64,000 nucleotides of DNA from Brenneria izbisi (GCF_025840185.1 NZ_JAMPJU010000008.1:1-64000); one strand, 5' to 3'; counted from the stretch's first letter, positions 7,099 through 16,372 are shown. Numbers and translations: made by a program. Notes: generated from the letters alone by a model not told the origin.

Positions 7099-8304
7099 CT
7101 AAGCAATAAGACTGAATTCAGAGATATTCCCCTTTCCCAGCTTATCAACATAATCCGCATACCATTGAAGCATTTCCCTCCGACCATCCAGATACAAAGC
7201 GTGATTATAAGTTGCACGGATAGAGTTTTTATCGACATGGGCTAACTGGAGTTCAATCCATGCACTATTAAAACCCTGCTCATGAAGGATGGTACTCATC
7301 GTATGGCGAAAACCGTGTCCGGTCAGCTTCTTATCGTATCCGACACGTTTGATGACCTGATTGATACTCGCTTCGCTCATTGATTTACTGGAATCGTTCC
7401 GACCCGGAAAAACCAACTGAAAACCACCAGTGATGTTTTGTAGTTCCGACAGCAGATCATAAACCTGAGTGGATAGGGGAACCAGATGGGGACGGCGCAT
7501 TTTCATACGCTCTTTAGGGATCTGCCAGATCTTTTTCCCAAAATCAATTTCCTGCCATTCAGCAGAGCGTAGCTCGATGGTTCTCAGTCCGGTCAGCATC
7601 AGCAGGCGGGTGGCAATTTGAGTAATGCGACTACCACTATAGCCATTCAGGGCTTGAATAAAGGGACCAAGTTCATCAGCCAGCAGATGAGGGAAGTGTT
7701 TTTGCTTCGGCGCTTTCAATACCCCAGCCAAGTCCGTTACCGGATTATATTCTGCCCGACCGGATACGATGGCATAGGTGAAAATTTGTCGGCAAGCCTG
7801 CCGTGTCTTTTTCAGTTTGTCCAGCACGCCCCGTTGTTCCATTTTTCTCAGCACATCCAGCATATCTTTTGGCTTGATGTCAGTGATTGGCCGCTTACCA
7901 AGGTAGGGGAAGATGTCTTTTTTCAGATATTCAAGAATGTCTTCAGCATAACCCTTCGACCAGTTAGGGCGCTTATGTTCGTGCCACTCTAATGCGATAA
8001 GCTTAAAGCTGTTGTTGACCGATGCGATTTTTGCCTGTTTCTCAACCTGCTTTTCTTCGCTCGGATCGCCACCGTTCGCAAGAAGCTTTTTGGCTTCATC
8101 TCTTTTGCTTCTGGCTTCCGCTAATGTAATGGTAGGGTAGAGTCCAAAGACAACCCGCTTTTCTTTGCCCCCGACTCGGTATTTCATGCGCCAGCTTTTC
8201 GTGCCGTTAGGAAGGACTTCAAGATACATGCCTCCGCCATCAGCCAGTTTGTAGGATTTTTCTTTTGGCTTAGCGGCATTGATCTGACGGGCGGTTAGCT
8301 TCAT
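7099..8304 (-). CDS. int: P4-type tyrosine integrase
   Basis: A 401-residue integrase with a DUF4102-type N-terminal arm-binding domain (1-90), a SAM-like core-binding domain (about 100-190) and a catalytic domain (200-385). The catalytic set is visible: R241 in LTGLRTIELR, a lysine near 264-268, H330-x-x-R333 in GHGFRH, H356, and nucleophile Y366 in RATYNHALY. It is full length. It is transcribed away from the adjacent tRNA-Arg(UCU), with three ATGCCCCC-type repeats around its start. It would excise and integrate the island at the tRNA 3' end. No excisionase gene is visible in the window. Confidence 0.95.
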   Translation of the reverse strand: MKLTARQINAAKPKEKSYKLADGGGMYLEVLPNGTKSWRMKYRVGGKEKRVVFGLYPTITLAEARSKRDEAKKLLANGGDPSEEKQVEKQAKIASVNNSFKLIALEWHEHKRPNWSKGYAEDILEYLKKDIFPYLGKRPITDIKPKDMLDVLRKMEQRGVLDKLKKTRQACRQIFTYAIVSGRAEYNPVTDLAGVLKAPKQKHFPHLLADELGPFIQALNGYSGSRITQIATRLLMLTGLRTIELRSAEWQEIDFGKKIWQIPKERMKMRRPHLVPLSTQVYDLLSELQNITGGFQLVFPGRNDSSKSMSEASINQVIKRVGYDKKLTGHGFRHTMSTILHEQGFNSAWIELQLAHVDKNSIRATYNHALYLDGRREMLQWYADYVDKLGKGNISEFSLIA

Positions 8305-8306
8305 AT

Positions 8307-8354
8307 GGGGGCATCACCTTTATTGAACCTGAGAATGCCCCCTATCATGCCCCC
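8307..8354. repeat. Three ATGCCCCC repeats upstream of int (arm-type site candidates)
   Basis: ATGCCCCC occurs at 8335-8342 and 8347-8354, with an inverted copy GGGGGCAT at 8307-8314 overlapping the sequence just upstream of the int ATG. Short repeats in this position, between int and the tRNA, are typical of arm-type integrase sites or of an int autoregulatory region. The repeats are seen; the role is inferred. Confidence 0.5.
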
Positions 8355-8468
8355 AAGTGATGCTAGAACTCAAGAGACCACACTAGACCTTGGTAGCCCA
8401 TGCTGTAGAGGATAATACTGATTTTAAAGGGGGTTGTAGACTTTAAGAGACGTCAAAAGACGAAATTA

Positions 8469-8545
8469 TGGTACGCCCTACAGGATTCGAACCTGTGACC
8501 TACGGCTTAGAAGGCCGTTGCTCTATCCAGCTGAGCTAAGGGCGC
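8469..8545 (-). tRNA. tRNA-Arg (anticodon UCU), island attachment site
   Basis: A 77-base cloverleaf including an encoded CCA. The acceptor stem GCGCCCT pairs with AGGGCGT. The D arm is TAGCTCAGCTGGATAGAGCA, the anticodon loop CTTCTAA gives UCU (reads AGA), and the T loop is GGTTCGAATCC. The 3' end points toward the integrase, so this is the attL/attR copy of the island. The second copy of the 3' end was not found to the left within the window. Confidence 0.95.
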
Positions 8546-8927
8546 GTTGTGAAGAGAGATGAAACTGCGCGTTAGTAAGATAACAGTGGGCTGGATTATA
8601 CCCACACACCTCGGTGAGTCAACGGATTGGCGTGCGATTTACGCTATACGGTGAATCCCTGTACAGCATTGGCCTTTCTTACTATCGTTATGGCTTATGG
8701 GAGCATGATTGCGAGCTTGATTCACGATAAATGATGAAAAGAATATGCCTTTCAGCTTTCTCTGCTGGGCCGATTCGGAAATCCTTTGTAAGTTGTGTTC
8801 AGATGTATTCGCCACAACGTGACGTTGATACACTAGATTATAAGTGAAAGACAATATGGGTTGTCTGGTACGGTTACTGTTGTTGGTTACCCCTGCAATT
8901 TCTGTCGAACTGGGAATTTTTCGATTT
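8546..8927. other. Intergenic region before the mechanosensitive channel gene
   Basis: Roughly 380 bases between tRNA-Arg and the channel gene; it should contain both promoters. No gene, repeat or terminator stood out. The reading frame of the channel stays open into its right end from a GTG at 8844, which I judge too far upstream to be the real start. Confidence 0.4.
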
Positions 8928-11381
8928 ATGCATACTTTGTTATCCGGGTTGTTGCGTATTTGTCTATTAGTGACGCTTATGTCGCCAGTTGTGTATCTGT
9001 CCGCGGCGGAATCGGATGCTAATCCGCAACCTGAGCAGTCTGAAGCGCCAGTGAAAATAAATATCGATGCGGAACTGGTGAAGTTGCAGAAGCAACTGGA
9101 TAACATTAAGCAGCAGGTGTCTGGGGCTAACAACGATAGCATGTTCGGGGCGTTGAATGATACGACGCAGGAACTGGTACATAGTACGGATGAGCTTTCT
9201 GCCGCGGTAGCGCCATTGCGATCGCAGATTCAGGCGCAGTTGGATGTGTTGGGGCCGGCTCCGGCGGCTGGTTCTAATATCAATGAAACAGCGGAGGTGA
9301 CGCGTAAGCGCAATAATCTGAATACGCAAAAGTCCAAAATGGATGCGCAGATTGAGCAAATTCAGGCGCTGCGCGCGAATGCGACTAACTTATCGGTACA
9401 GATTATCACTTTGCGGCGTAATGCGTTAAAAACGCAACTGGCATTAAACTCCGGCAGTATTCTTGGCGCGCGATTTTGGTCGCCGCTTGTGGCGCCTCAG
9501 GCAGAAGATCAACGGCGGTTGAGTGCTTTTCAAGAGCAACTGAACGATGCTTTTATGGCGTCATGGGCTCCTGACTGGCGTTATGGTTCAATGTTTTTAT
9601 TTCTGTTGGCCGCCGCGTTGACGACGGCAGGGCGTCAGTTCCTTGAGAAATACCTGGCCTGGATCGGTATTCATTTATTGCCTGAAGGACGGTTGCGCCG
9701 GAGTTTTTTAGCAACGGCGGGTGTGATTTCGACCGTGCTGACGATCGGTATTGCCGCGAATCTGCTGGATTTTATGGTTACCCGACATGGAGGGGCGTCT
9801 GAGCGCGTGGCATCATTCCTCGATGTTCTGGTGCGACTGGCTATTTTTTGCGCCATGATCGCCGGGTTGGGACGTGCCTTTCTTTCAAATCAGCGACCTT
9901 CATGGCGCTTGCCGGCGATCTCGAATCCCGTCGCAAAGGCAATGACGCCTTTTCCGGTTGTCGCCGCCTTGTTTATTCTGTTTTTCGGTATAGTTGAGCA
10001 GATCACGGTGACGGTCGGGGCATCTGTCGCCGCCACCATCATGGTAAATGGATTATCAGCTTTATTCCTGGCCCTTACCACGGGAACGATTGCGCTTAAG
10101 AGCGATCAGATTCGTCGCCAGATGGTGCATTCGGGTGAGCAACCGGAAGCCCGTTCTACGCTGGCGGGGCTGATTCATCTGGCGGTGTTGGCAACGTCAA
10201 TTGCGGTGTTGCTCTCGCTAGTCATCGGTTACATCTCGCTGGCTCGTTTTTTAATCTATGAACTGGTATGGATCGGCATGGTGTTTTCCTGCCTTTACCT
10301 GTTCTCAACGTTTATTACTGATATCTGCGAAAGCGTTTTCTCTCCCAATAATGCCAGCGGCAAGCGTATTAAGAATTCCCTTAATCTTGATGATCGGCAT
10401 CTGGCGCAGGCTACGTCATTGCTTTCGGCCAGCAGTAAAGTCTTTTTGATATTGATGGCGGCGGTGGCGCTTCTCAATGGCACATTTGGCACTACCACGC
10501 CGCTCGAACTGGTAGAAAAAGCGGTTGAACTCTGGGGGGGTAAAGGACTTGAGACGCTGAGCATTGTACCTGCTCATTTAGTGAATGCGGTTTTGTTTCT
10601 GGTGGTTGGCATATATGTGCTACGTTCCTCGAAACGTTGGCTGGAGTATGAGTTTCTTCCTAAAACGACGCTTGAGCGTGGTATTCGAGCATCGCTGGTG
10701 ACATTGTTCAGCAACATTGGCTACATTCTGATTATTTTACTGACGCTGGCAACGCTGGGTATTCAGTGGAATAAGCTGGCCTGGATTGTCAGTGCGCTTT
10801 CTGTCGGTATCGGTTTTGGTTTGCAAGAGATCGTGAAAAACTTTATTTCCGGCTTGATTTTGCTGACGGAGCGCCCGGTTAAGGTCGGCGATACGGTGAA
10901 TATCAGTGGGGTAGAGGGCGATATTCGGCGAATTAATGTACGGGCGACGGAAATCCAACTGGGCGACCGTTCGACGGTGATTGTGCCGAACTCGCAGTTT
11001 ATCTCGCAGAATGTACGTAATATCACAATGGGAAACCCTCTGGGCCTCGCGACGCTGGCGCTCACCTTTCCACTGGATATTGATCCTGAAGAAGCACGGT
11101 CTATTCTATTGGACGCTTATATCAATCATGAAGCCATTCTCGATGCGCCTGCGCCCACGGTTAAATTTAGCCAGCTAAATCCGACAGGTATGGTGCTGAG
11201 CGTTACGGGTTATGTCAGCAGTCCAAGAACGGTCGCCGATGCAAAAAGTGATTTGTTATTTGAAATCATCAAGCGGTTGCGGGCAGCCAATATTCCGTTG
11301 GCGGTGCCTCAGAAAATGGTGCTGGAAAATGGCGCAGCGTTGCCTGATGGGATTACCCTGGATGACAAGAGTCCAGCGTAA
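8928..11381 (+). CDS. MscS-family mechanosensitive channel with DUF3772 periplasmic domain
   Basis: About 817 residues from the chosen ATG at 8928, which opens a signal peptide (MHTLLSGLLRICLLVTLM ... YLSAA). A periplasmic coiled-coil/DUF3772 region of about 170 residues follows, then about eleven membrane segments. The C-terminal MscS module contains the pore helix and beta domain: VGIGFGLQEIVKNFISGLIL, ERPVKVGDTV, and IVPNSQFISQNVRN. This is the large MscK/MscM-like architecture, smaller than MscK itself. It would act as an inner-membrane safety valve under hypo-osmotic shock. An in-frame GTG at 8844 and ATG at 8856 would extend the N-terminus but would bury the signal peptide. A hairpin at 11392 ends it. 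Confidence 0.85.
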   Translation: MHTLLSGLLRICLLVTLMSPVVYLSAAESDANPQPEQSEAPVKINIDAELVKLQKQLDNIKQQVSGANNDSMFGALNDTTQELVHSTDELSAAVAPLRSQIQAQLDVLGPAPAAGSNINETAEVTRKRNNLNTQKSKMDAQIEQIQALRANATNLSVQIITLRRNALKTQLALNSGSILGARFWSPLVAPQAEDQRRLSAFQEQLNDAFMASWAPDWRYGSMFLFLLAAALTTAGRQFLEKYLAWIGIHLLPEGRLRRSFLATAGVISTVLTIGIAANLLDFMVTRHGGASERVASFLDVLVRLAIFCAMIAGLGRAFLSNQRPSWRLPAISNPVAKAMTPFPVVAALFILFFGIVEQITVTVGASVAATIMVNGLSALFLALTTGTIALKSDQIRRQMVHSGEQPEARSTLAGLIHLAVLATSIAVLLSLVIGYISLARFLIYELVWIGMVFSCLYLFSTFITDICESVFSPNNASGKRIKNSLNLDDRHLAQATSLLSASSKVFLILMAAVALLNGTFGTTTPLELVEKAVELWGGKGLETLSIVPAHLVNAVLFLVVGIYVLRSSKRWLEYEFLPKTTLERGIRASLVTLFSNIGYILIILLTLATLGIQWNKLAWIVSALSVGIGFGLQEIVKNFISGLILLTERPVKVGDTVNISGVEGDIRRINVRATEIQLGDRSTVIVPNSQFISQNVRNITMGNPLGLATLALTFPLDIDPEEARSILLDAYINHEAILDAPAPTVKFSQLNPTGMVLSVTGYVSSPRTVADAKSDLLFEIIKRLRAANIPLAVPQKMVLENGAALPDGITLDDKSPA

Positions 11382-11391
11382 GTGATGTGAT

Positions 11392-11422
11392 CCCATCATC
11401 TCTAAGGGATAAAGATGATGGG
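11392..11422. terminator. Hairpin between convergent channel and dat genes
   Basis: CCCATCATCT at 11392-11401 pairs with AGATGATGGG at 11413-11422, a perfect 10-bp stem with an 11-base loop. It sits between two convergent genes, so it may serve both strands; no long T-run follows. Confidence 0.6.
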
Positions 11423-11464
11423 CGTTTCCAGCCGATGATAAGAATGGAACGGGATGCTTATCGG

Positions 11465-12325
11465 TTATTTAACTTGTTGATTCACCATATCGATATAAAT
11501 TTCACGCAGGCGGCGAGTAACTGGTCCGGGTTTCCCGTCGCCAATGATTTGGTCATCCAGTGCTACGACAGGTAAGACGAAGGTGGTCGCGGAACTGATG
11601 AAGATCTCAGTCGCATGATAGGCCTCTTCCGGCGTAAACAAGCGCTCCTCCAGCTTGATGTCGTCGCTTGCCGCCAATTTCAACAGCGAATGACGTGTAA
11701 TACCGTGCAGGATGTCATTACTTAGCGGACGAGTCACCACAGTGTTGTCATGTAGAACGATATAGCAGTTGCATGAACTGCCTTCAGTGATGAAGCCGTT
11801 TTCCACCATAAACGCATCGTCTGCGCTGTGACTATGGGCATATTCTTTCGCCATGCATGCCGCAAGCAGGCCAACGGTTTTAATATCCCGGCGATGCCAG
11901 CGTATATCCGGGCTGGTGACAACGCGCAGACCGGTTTCCGTTTTTGGATTGTCAATAATGGCGCGTGCCTGAGTGAACAGTACCAGCGTGGGTTTTACAT
12001 CGGCGGGGGGGAAATAAAAATCACGATCGCCAGCGTTACCCCGGCTTAACTGCAAGTAGATCGCCCCTTCCTTTAGATTGTTTTTCTCAATCATGGCTTG
12101 GTGAATATTCTTCAATTCAGCCGGAGTGACGGGTAGTGTAAGAGACAGTTCGCGACAGGAGCGTTGCAGACGCTCGATATGACCATCAAATTCCGCCAGT
12201 TTGCCGTTAACGACGGCAGTCACTTCATAGACGGCATCGGCGAAGAGAAAACCGCGGTCAAAAATCGACACTTTCGCTTCATTCTCTTCAACATACTGTC
12301 CATCAACATAAACAAGACGTTGCAT
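11465..12325 (-). CDS. dat: D-amino-acid transaminase (class IV PLP)
   Basis: A 286-residue fold-type IV aminotransferase. Visible features: YVDGQYV start, FDRGFLFADAVYEV, the PLP lysine at 149 in RRDIKTVGLL, and the cofactor-holding E181 in TEGSSCNCYI. The spacing is that of D-amino-acid transaminase rather than branched-chain IlvE. It would move amino groups between D-alanine, D-glutamate and their keto acids. The ATG at 12325 is preferred over the TTG just before it because AAGGAG lies 7 bases upstream. It is last in the dgcN-dgcA-dat run, 57 bases after dgcA. Context supports a role in D-glutamate/D-alanine turnover. Confidence 0.85.
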   Translation of the reverse strand: MQRLVYVDGQYVEENEAKVSIFDRGFLFADAVYEVTAVVNGKLAEFDGHIERLQRSCRELSLTLPVTPAELKNIHQAMIEKNNLKEGAIYLQLSRGNAGDRDFYFPPADVKPTLVLFTQARAIIDNPKTETGLRVVTSPDIRWHRRDIKTVGLLAACMAKEYAHSHSADDAFMVENGFITEGSSCNCYIVLHDNTVVTRPLSNDILHGITRHSLLKLAASDDIKLEERLFTPEEAYHATEIFISSATTFVLPVVALDDQIIGDGKPGPVTRRLREIYIDMVNQQVK

Positions 12326-12382
12326 CAAAACACTCCTTAATCGTTGTTCAATGCAGATTAACTATTTAAGCCCCGTAGCGCC

Positions 12383-13363
12383 TTAGCCCCACAGCGCCGC
12401 TTCTGGCGGATATATTTCGCTGCCGTTATAACGCAATCCTTCAGTACGGTCGCGCTGTAATAACAGCGGGCCATCCAGATCGACAACGTTTGCTCCTTGT
12501 GCCACGATAAAAGCGGGAGCCATAGATAATGACGTACCCACCATACAACCGACCATAATCTGCAAACCTGCCTGCAATGCGCTGGCGCGCAGCCGTAATG
12601 CTTCGGTCAATCCACCGGTTTTATCCAGTTTGATGTTTATCATGTCATAACATCCGGCGATTGCCTCTAATGAATGGCTGTCATGGCAGGATTCATCGGC
12701 GCAGATCGGTATCGGACGCGGCAGTTCGGCCAGTACCCTGTCTTTTCCGGCAGGCAAGGGCTGTTCAATCATGGTGACGCCCAGCGCAGCCAGTTCCGGC
12801 ACCAGTTTTAAATACAGATCCGTATCCCAGCCTTCGTTCGCATCCACGATTAAACGCGCGGCGGGCGCACCTTTGCGTACCGCTGCGACTCTGGCCAGAT
12901 CGTCTTTGTCCGCCAGTTTCAGCTTGAGCAAGGGGCGGCTGGCGTTATTTTGCGCCGCCAGATGCATGCGTTCCGGGGTATCCAGTGAGAGCGTATAAGC
13001 GCTTTCCAGCATCGTTGGCGCGGGGTGATTCAGGCGTTGCCAAATACGCTGGCGCTGCTGTTTGCACTCCAGATCCCAGAATGCGCAGTCAATCGCGTTA
13101 CGTGCCGCGCCCGCGGGTAAACAGTTCTGGAGCGCGGCGCGATCAAGTCCATTGCGGATATCACCGCTTAACGCCGCAATTTGCTCCATCACGCTTTCGA
13201 TGGATTCTCCGTAGCGTGCGTAGGGTACGCATTCGCCATAACCGGTGGCTTCGTCGGATCGCAAGGTGACGACTACCACGTCGGCCTGGGTTTTGCTGCC
13301 GCGCGAGATGGTGAATGTACCCTGTAGCGGCCAGCTTTCATGGGATAATTGAATGTCGGTCAT
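12383..13363 (-). CDS. dgcA: Enolase-superfamily racemase, N-acetyl-D-glutamate racemase DgcA type
   Basis: A 326-residue member of the muconate-lactonizing subgroup of the enolase superfamily. Catalytic K147-x-K149 (LLKLKL), metal ligands D174 (VDANEGW), E200 (IEQP) and D223 (CADES), and second base K245 (NIKLDKTGG) are all present. Related proteins include the L-Ala-D/L-Glu epimerase YcjG and the racemase DgcA, which interconverts N-acetyl-D- and N-acetyl-L-glutamate. Its start overlaps the stop of the DUF1611 gene (ATGA), the partner expected of DgcA, so I favour that activity over dipeptide epimerization. Substrate cannot be fixed from sequence. Confidence 0.75.
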   Translation of the reverse strand: MTDIQLSHESWPLQGTFTISRGSKTQADVVVVTLRSDEATGYGECVPYARYGESIESVMEQIAALSGDIRNGLDRAALQNCLPAGAARNAIDCAFWDLECKQQRQRIWQRLNHPAPTMLESAYTLSLDTPERMHLAAQNNASRPLLKLKLADKDDLARVAAVRKGAPAARLIVDANEGWDTDLYLKLVPELAALGVTMIEQPLPAGKDRVLAELPRPIPICADESCHDSHSLEAIAGCYDMINIKLDKTGGLTEALRLRASALQAGLQIMVGCMVGTSLSMAPAFIVAQGANVVDLDGPLLLQRDRTEGLRYNGSEIYPPEAALWG

Positions 13364-14361
13364 AGGTCTGCCAATTGGTCAATAATACGTCCGACTCCCT
13401 GGCGGAACGGGTCCACGACAGGCAGGCCAAATTTCTTCTCAAGATCGGCCATTAATTGTAATGATTCTTCTTCGCTGAGCGCGGCGCTATTGATTGAAAT
13501 CCCGACAAAGCGCGCATTCGGGTTGGTCAATTTCGCCATTGACAAATTCAGGGCCATGCAATCGGCGATATCAGGAATAGGATAGTCGACGCCGCGCATG
13601 GTTTTACGTGTCGGTTCATGGCACAGCACCAGCGCATCCGGTTGCGCGCCGTGGATAATACCGGTTGTGACACCAGCAAAAGAGGGGTGGAACAGCGAGC
13701 CCTGGCCTTCGATGATATCCCAATGATTTTCATCATTGGCAGGGGAGAGGGTTTCAACCGCACCGGCGATGAAATCGGATACCACCGCATCAATACTCAC
13801 GCCGGAACCGCTGATCAGAATCCCGGTTTGCCCGGTTGCCCGGAATGTTGCGTTGCCGCCGCGGGAGAGAATTTCTCTTTCGATCGCCAGCGCGGTATAC
13901 ATCTTGCCGCAGGAGCAGTCGGTTCCGACAGGCAGCAGACGTTTGCCTGAACGTTTGCGTCCGTTAGCAACCGGGAAGGTTTGGGAAGGGTGGCGCACAT
14001 CGAACAATGAACGACCAAGTTTAGCGGCCAATTCTCGGAGCTCTGGCACATCAGATAAACGATTGTGCAGACCAGCCGCGAGATCCATGCCGCTTTCCAG
14101 CGCCTGGCTCAGTACGGCAATCCACTGTTGCGAAATAATGCCGCCGCGGTTGGCTACGCCAATCACCAACGTTTTCGCGCCTGCTGCGCGTGCGGCGCTG
14201 ATATCCATATCGGGCAAATCGCAATCGGCCTGACAGCCATCCATTCTGTACTGTCCCACACAGTATTCCGGGTGCCATTGCTTAATTCCGATCGCAACTT
14301 TGGCCGCTAACTGATCGTGTGCATCCCCCAGAAATAACAAATAAGGTTTTTTGATATCCAT
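13360..14361 (-). CDS. dgcN: DUF1611 protein, putative D-glutamate N-acetyltransferase DgcN
   Basis: A 333-residue DUF1611 protein. The N-terminal half (LLFLGDAHDQLAAK, then TLVIGVANRGG) is a Rossmann-like domain. The C-terminal half has a P-loop-like VGTDCSCGKMYTAL (145-157), GQTGILISGSGVSIDAV and IEGQGSLFHP. The family has been described as DgcN, which N-acetylates D-glutamate so that DgcA can racemize it. A GAGGATG site precedes the ATG. First gene of a three-gene minus-strand operon (dgcN-dgcA-dat). The function rests on family knowledge plus the perfect dgcN-dgcA pairing here. Confidence 0.75.
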   Translation of the reverse strand: MDIKKPYLLFLGDAHDQLAAKVAIGIKQWHPEYCVGQYRMDGCQADCDLPDMDISAARAAGAKTLVIGVANRGGIISQQWIAVLSQALESGMDLAAGLHNRLSDVPELRELAAKLGRSLFDVRHPSQTFPVANGRKRSGKRLLPVGTDCSCGKMYTALAIEREILSRGGNATFRATGQTGILISGSGVSIDAVVSDFIAGAVETLSPANDENHWDIIEGQGSLFHPSFAGVTTGIIHGAQPDALVLCHEPTRKTMRGVDYPIPDIADCMALNLSMAKLTNPNARFVGISINSAALSEEESLQLMADLEKKFGLPVVDPFRQGVGRIIDQLADL

Positions 14362-15119
14362 TACTCATCCTCATGAAAATAGAAAAACATTGATTGAAAG
14401 AGTGCTTTTGGGAAAATAAATTAGATAAATAGTGTAGGTTTACAGCTGATAATAATGATGAATATATTATTGTCAATATCAATGTTTATTAAGTTATAGG
14501 GACTGTAATTTAAGTGTTTTATTGAAATTAAAATCTGTTAGGTTGGCTTAATCAAGCATTAAATTTTGCAACTGATGTTTGTTTTTAAATGTGACGGTTT
14601 TTTATAAAAACAAAATGTTTTGTTTTTATTAATCATATGATTTTATTGAATTATTGTTTTTTGTGTTGATAGCGCCAATGCGCTAATTTGGTGATCTGGC
14701 TTATTATGGGGCCCCAAAATAAAGCAAGGCGCATTTTTGTTTTGGATTTGTTAATCAGAAATAGATTTTCTCTCATCAATATCAATAATTCTAATATTTT
14801 TATAGTCAGTTAAAAGAATGATTAATATCCCGTTGAATGAAAGATATAAATTAAACTGATGGAAATTATTTTTTTATACATGGTATAGCCAGGTGTTGAA
14901 AGAGGGGGCCGGTACGATCTTTCATCGGACTGGTAGTGATACGCTTAACGTAGTGTGGTACGACTCACATGCGGATTAATTCGATTTCCGCGCCATAAAA
15001 ATTTATCGGTTGCCATATCGACAGATTCCATAATCTGGGATAGCTTGAATGACTGGTCCGCAATGCGGAACCAGGCGTCGCTCGGACGGTCCGGGCGCTC
15101 ACGTTACTTTGAGGATGCT
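14362..15119. promoter_or_regulatory. AT-rich divergent control region with large inverted repeats
   Basis: This gap separates dgcN (minus) from alaC (plus). It contains a perfect inverted repeat with two 12-base arms and a 2-base spacer at 14604-14629 (arms ATAAAAACAAAA and TTTTGTTTTTAT), then a perfect 12-base palindrome AATCATATGATT at 14631-14642, and a 10-base palindrome TGGGGCCCCA at 14707-14716. Near alaC, CTGGTCCGC at 15053-15061 pairs with GCGGAACCAG at 15065-15074 (one bulge), a leader hairpin. No gene is supported. The repeats look like operators; the regulator is unknown. Confidence 0.5.
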
Positions 15120-16361
15120 ATGGCTGATTCTAATTCTTCGCGCCGTTTTACGCGCATTGATCGTCTCCCCCCTTATGTATTTAACATCACGGCTGAATTA
15201 AAAATGGCGGCTCGTCGTCGTGGCGAAGATATCATTGATTTCAGCATGGGTAACCCAGACGGCCCGACACCGCCCCATATCGTGGAAAAACTCTGCACTG
15301 TCGCTCAACGTGATGACACGCATGGTTACTCAACCTCCAAAGGCATTCCGCGGTTACGTCGCGCCATTTCGCGCTGGTATGCCGATCGTTATCAGGTGGA
15401 TATTGACCCGGAAAGTGAAGCGATCGTCACCATCGGTTCCAAAGAGGGGTTGGCGCATTTGATGCTGGCAACGTTGGATCATGGCGATACGGTGCTGGTG
15501 CCTAACCCAAGCTACCCGATTCATATTTACGGGGCGGTGATTGCCGGAGCTCAGGTGCGGTCTGTTCCGCTGGTTGAAGGCGTGGATTTCTTCAATGAAC
15601 TGGAGCGGGCGATCCGTGAAAGTATTCCGAAACCAAAAATGATGATTCTTGGTTTTCCTTCAAATCCGACCGCGCAGTGTGTCGAACTGGATTTCTTCGA
15701 GCGTGTGGTGGCATTGGCAAAACAGTATGGCGTGCTGGTGATCCACGATCTGGCTTATGCCGACATCGTGTATGACGGTTGGAAAGCGCCATCGATTATG
15801 CAGGTGCCTGGCGCGAAAGATATCGCCGTCGAGTTTTTCACGTTGTCGAAAAGCTACAACATGGCGGGTTGGCGTATTGGTTTTATGGTGGGTAACCAGG
15901 AATTGGTCAACGCGCTGGCCCGTATCAAGAGTTATCACGACTACGGCACGTTTACGCCATTGCAGGTGGCGGCGATTGCGGCGCTGGAAGGTGATCAGCA
16001 ATGTGTTCGGGATATTGCCGAACAGTATCGCCAGCGACGCAATGTGTTGGTGCGCGGTCTGCATGAAGCCGGCTGGATGGTGGATGAACCGAAAGCCTCG
16101 ATGTATGTTTGGGCCAAAATTCCTGACGCGTATGCGCATTTGGGATCGCTGGAATTCGCCAAACGTCTGCTGGCTGATGCGAAAGTGTGTGTATCGCCGG
16201 GGATCGGCTTCGGGGACTATGGCGATACGCATGTTCGGTTCGCTTTGATCGAAAATCAGGATCGTATCCGTCAGGCGGTACGCGGTATCAAGGCCATGTT
16301 CCGTGCCGATGGTATTTTAGCCCCGTCGAAAACGGCGATAGGTAAAGTTTCTGCTTCCTGA
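15120..16361 (+). CDS. alaC: Alanine transaminase AlaC
   Basis: A 413-residue fold-type I aminotransferase. Residues F41[11 protein letters not shown]51, N182 in FPSNPT, D210/Y213 in [11 protein letters not shown] lysine K244 in [14 protein letters not shown] and the C-terminal arginine in HVRFAL are all present. The sequence closely follows E. coli AlaC (YfdZ), a major glutamate-pyruvate transaminase for alanine synthesis. The ATG at 15120 is chosen for the GAGG just before it and the match to the family N-terminus ([20 protein letters not shown]); the frame is open upstream to 14955 but that part is not conserved. Monocistronic, with a leader hairpin and a 3' hairpin. Confidence 0.92.
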   Translation: MADSNSSRRFTRIDRLPPYVFNITAELKMAARRRGEDIIDFSMGNPDGPTPPHIVEKLCTVAQRDDTHGYSTSKGIPRLRRAISRWYADRYQVDIDPESEAIVTIGSKEGLAHLMLATLDHGDTVLVPNPSYPIHIYGAVIAGAQVRSVPLVEGVDFFNELERAIRESIPKPKMMILGFPSNPTAQCVELDFFERVVALAKQYGVLVIHDLAYADIVYDGWKAPSIMQVPGAKDIAVEFFTLSKSYNMAGWRIGFMVGNQELVNALARIKSYHDYGTFTPLQVAAIAALEGDQQCVRDIAEQYRQRRNVLVRGLHEAGWMVDEPKASMYVWAKIPDAYAHLGSLEFAKRLLADAKVCVSPGIGFGDYGDTHVRFALIENQDRIRQAVRGIKAMFRADGILAPSKTAIGKVSAS

Positions 16362-16372
16362 GTCCTGTCAAT

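Noticed and set aside
6817..7245. Plus-strand 142-codon frame
   Set aside because: Runs antisense into the integrase gene; only its first 20 residues are hydrophobic, and no ribosome-binding site is present.
8844..8927. Upstream extension of the mechanosensitive channel
   Set aside because: In-frame GTG/ATG codons exist, but the signal peptide begins at 8928 and the extension adds an unmatched hydrophobic segment.
13736..14233. Plus-strand 165-codon frame inside dgcN
   Set aside because: Antisense shadow of a well-supported DUF1611 gene.
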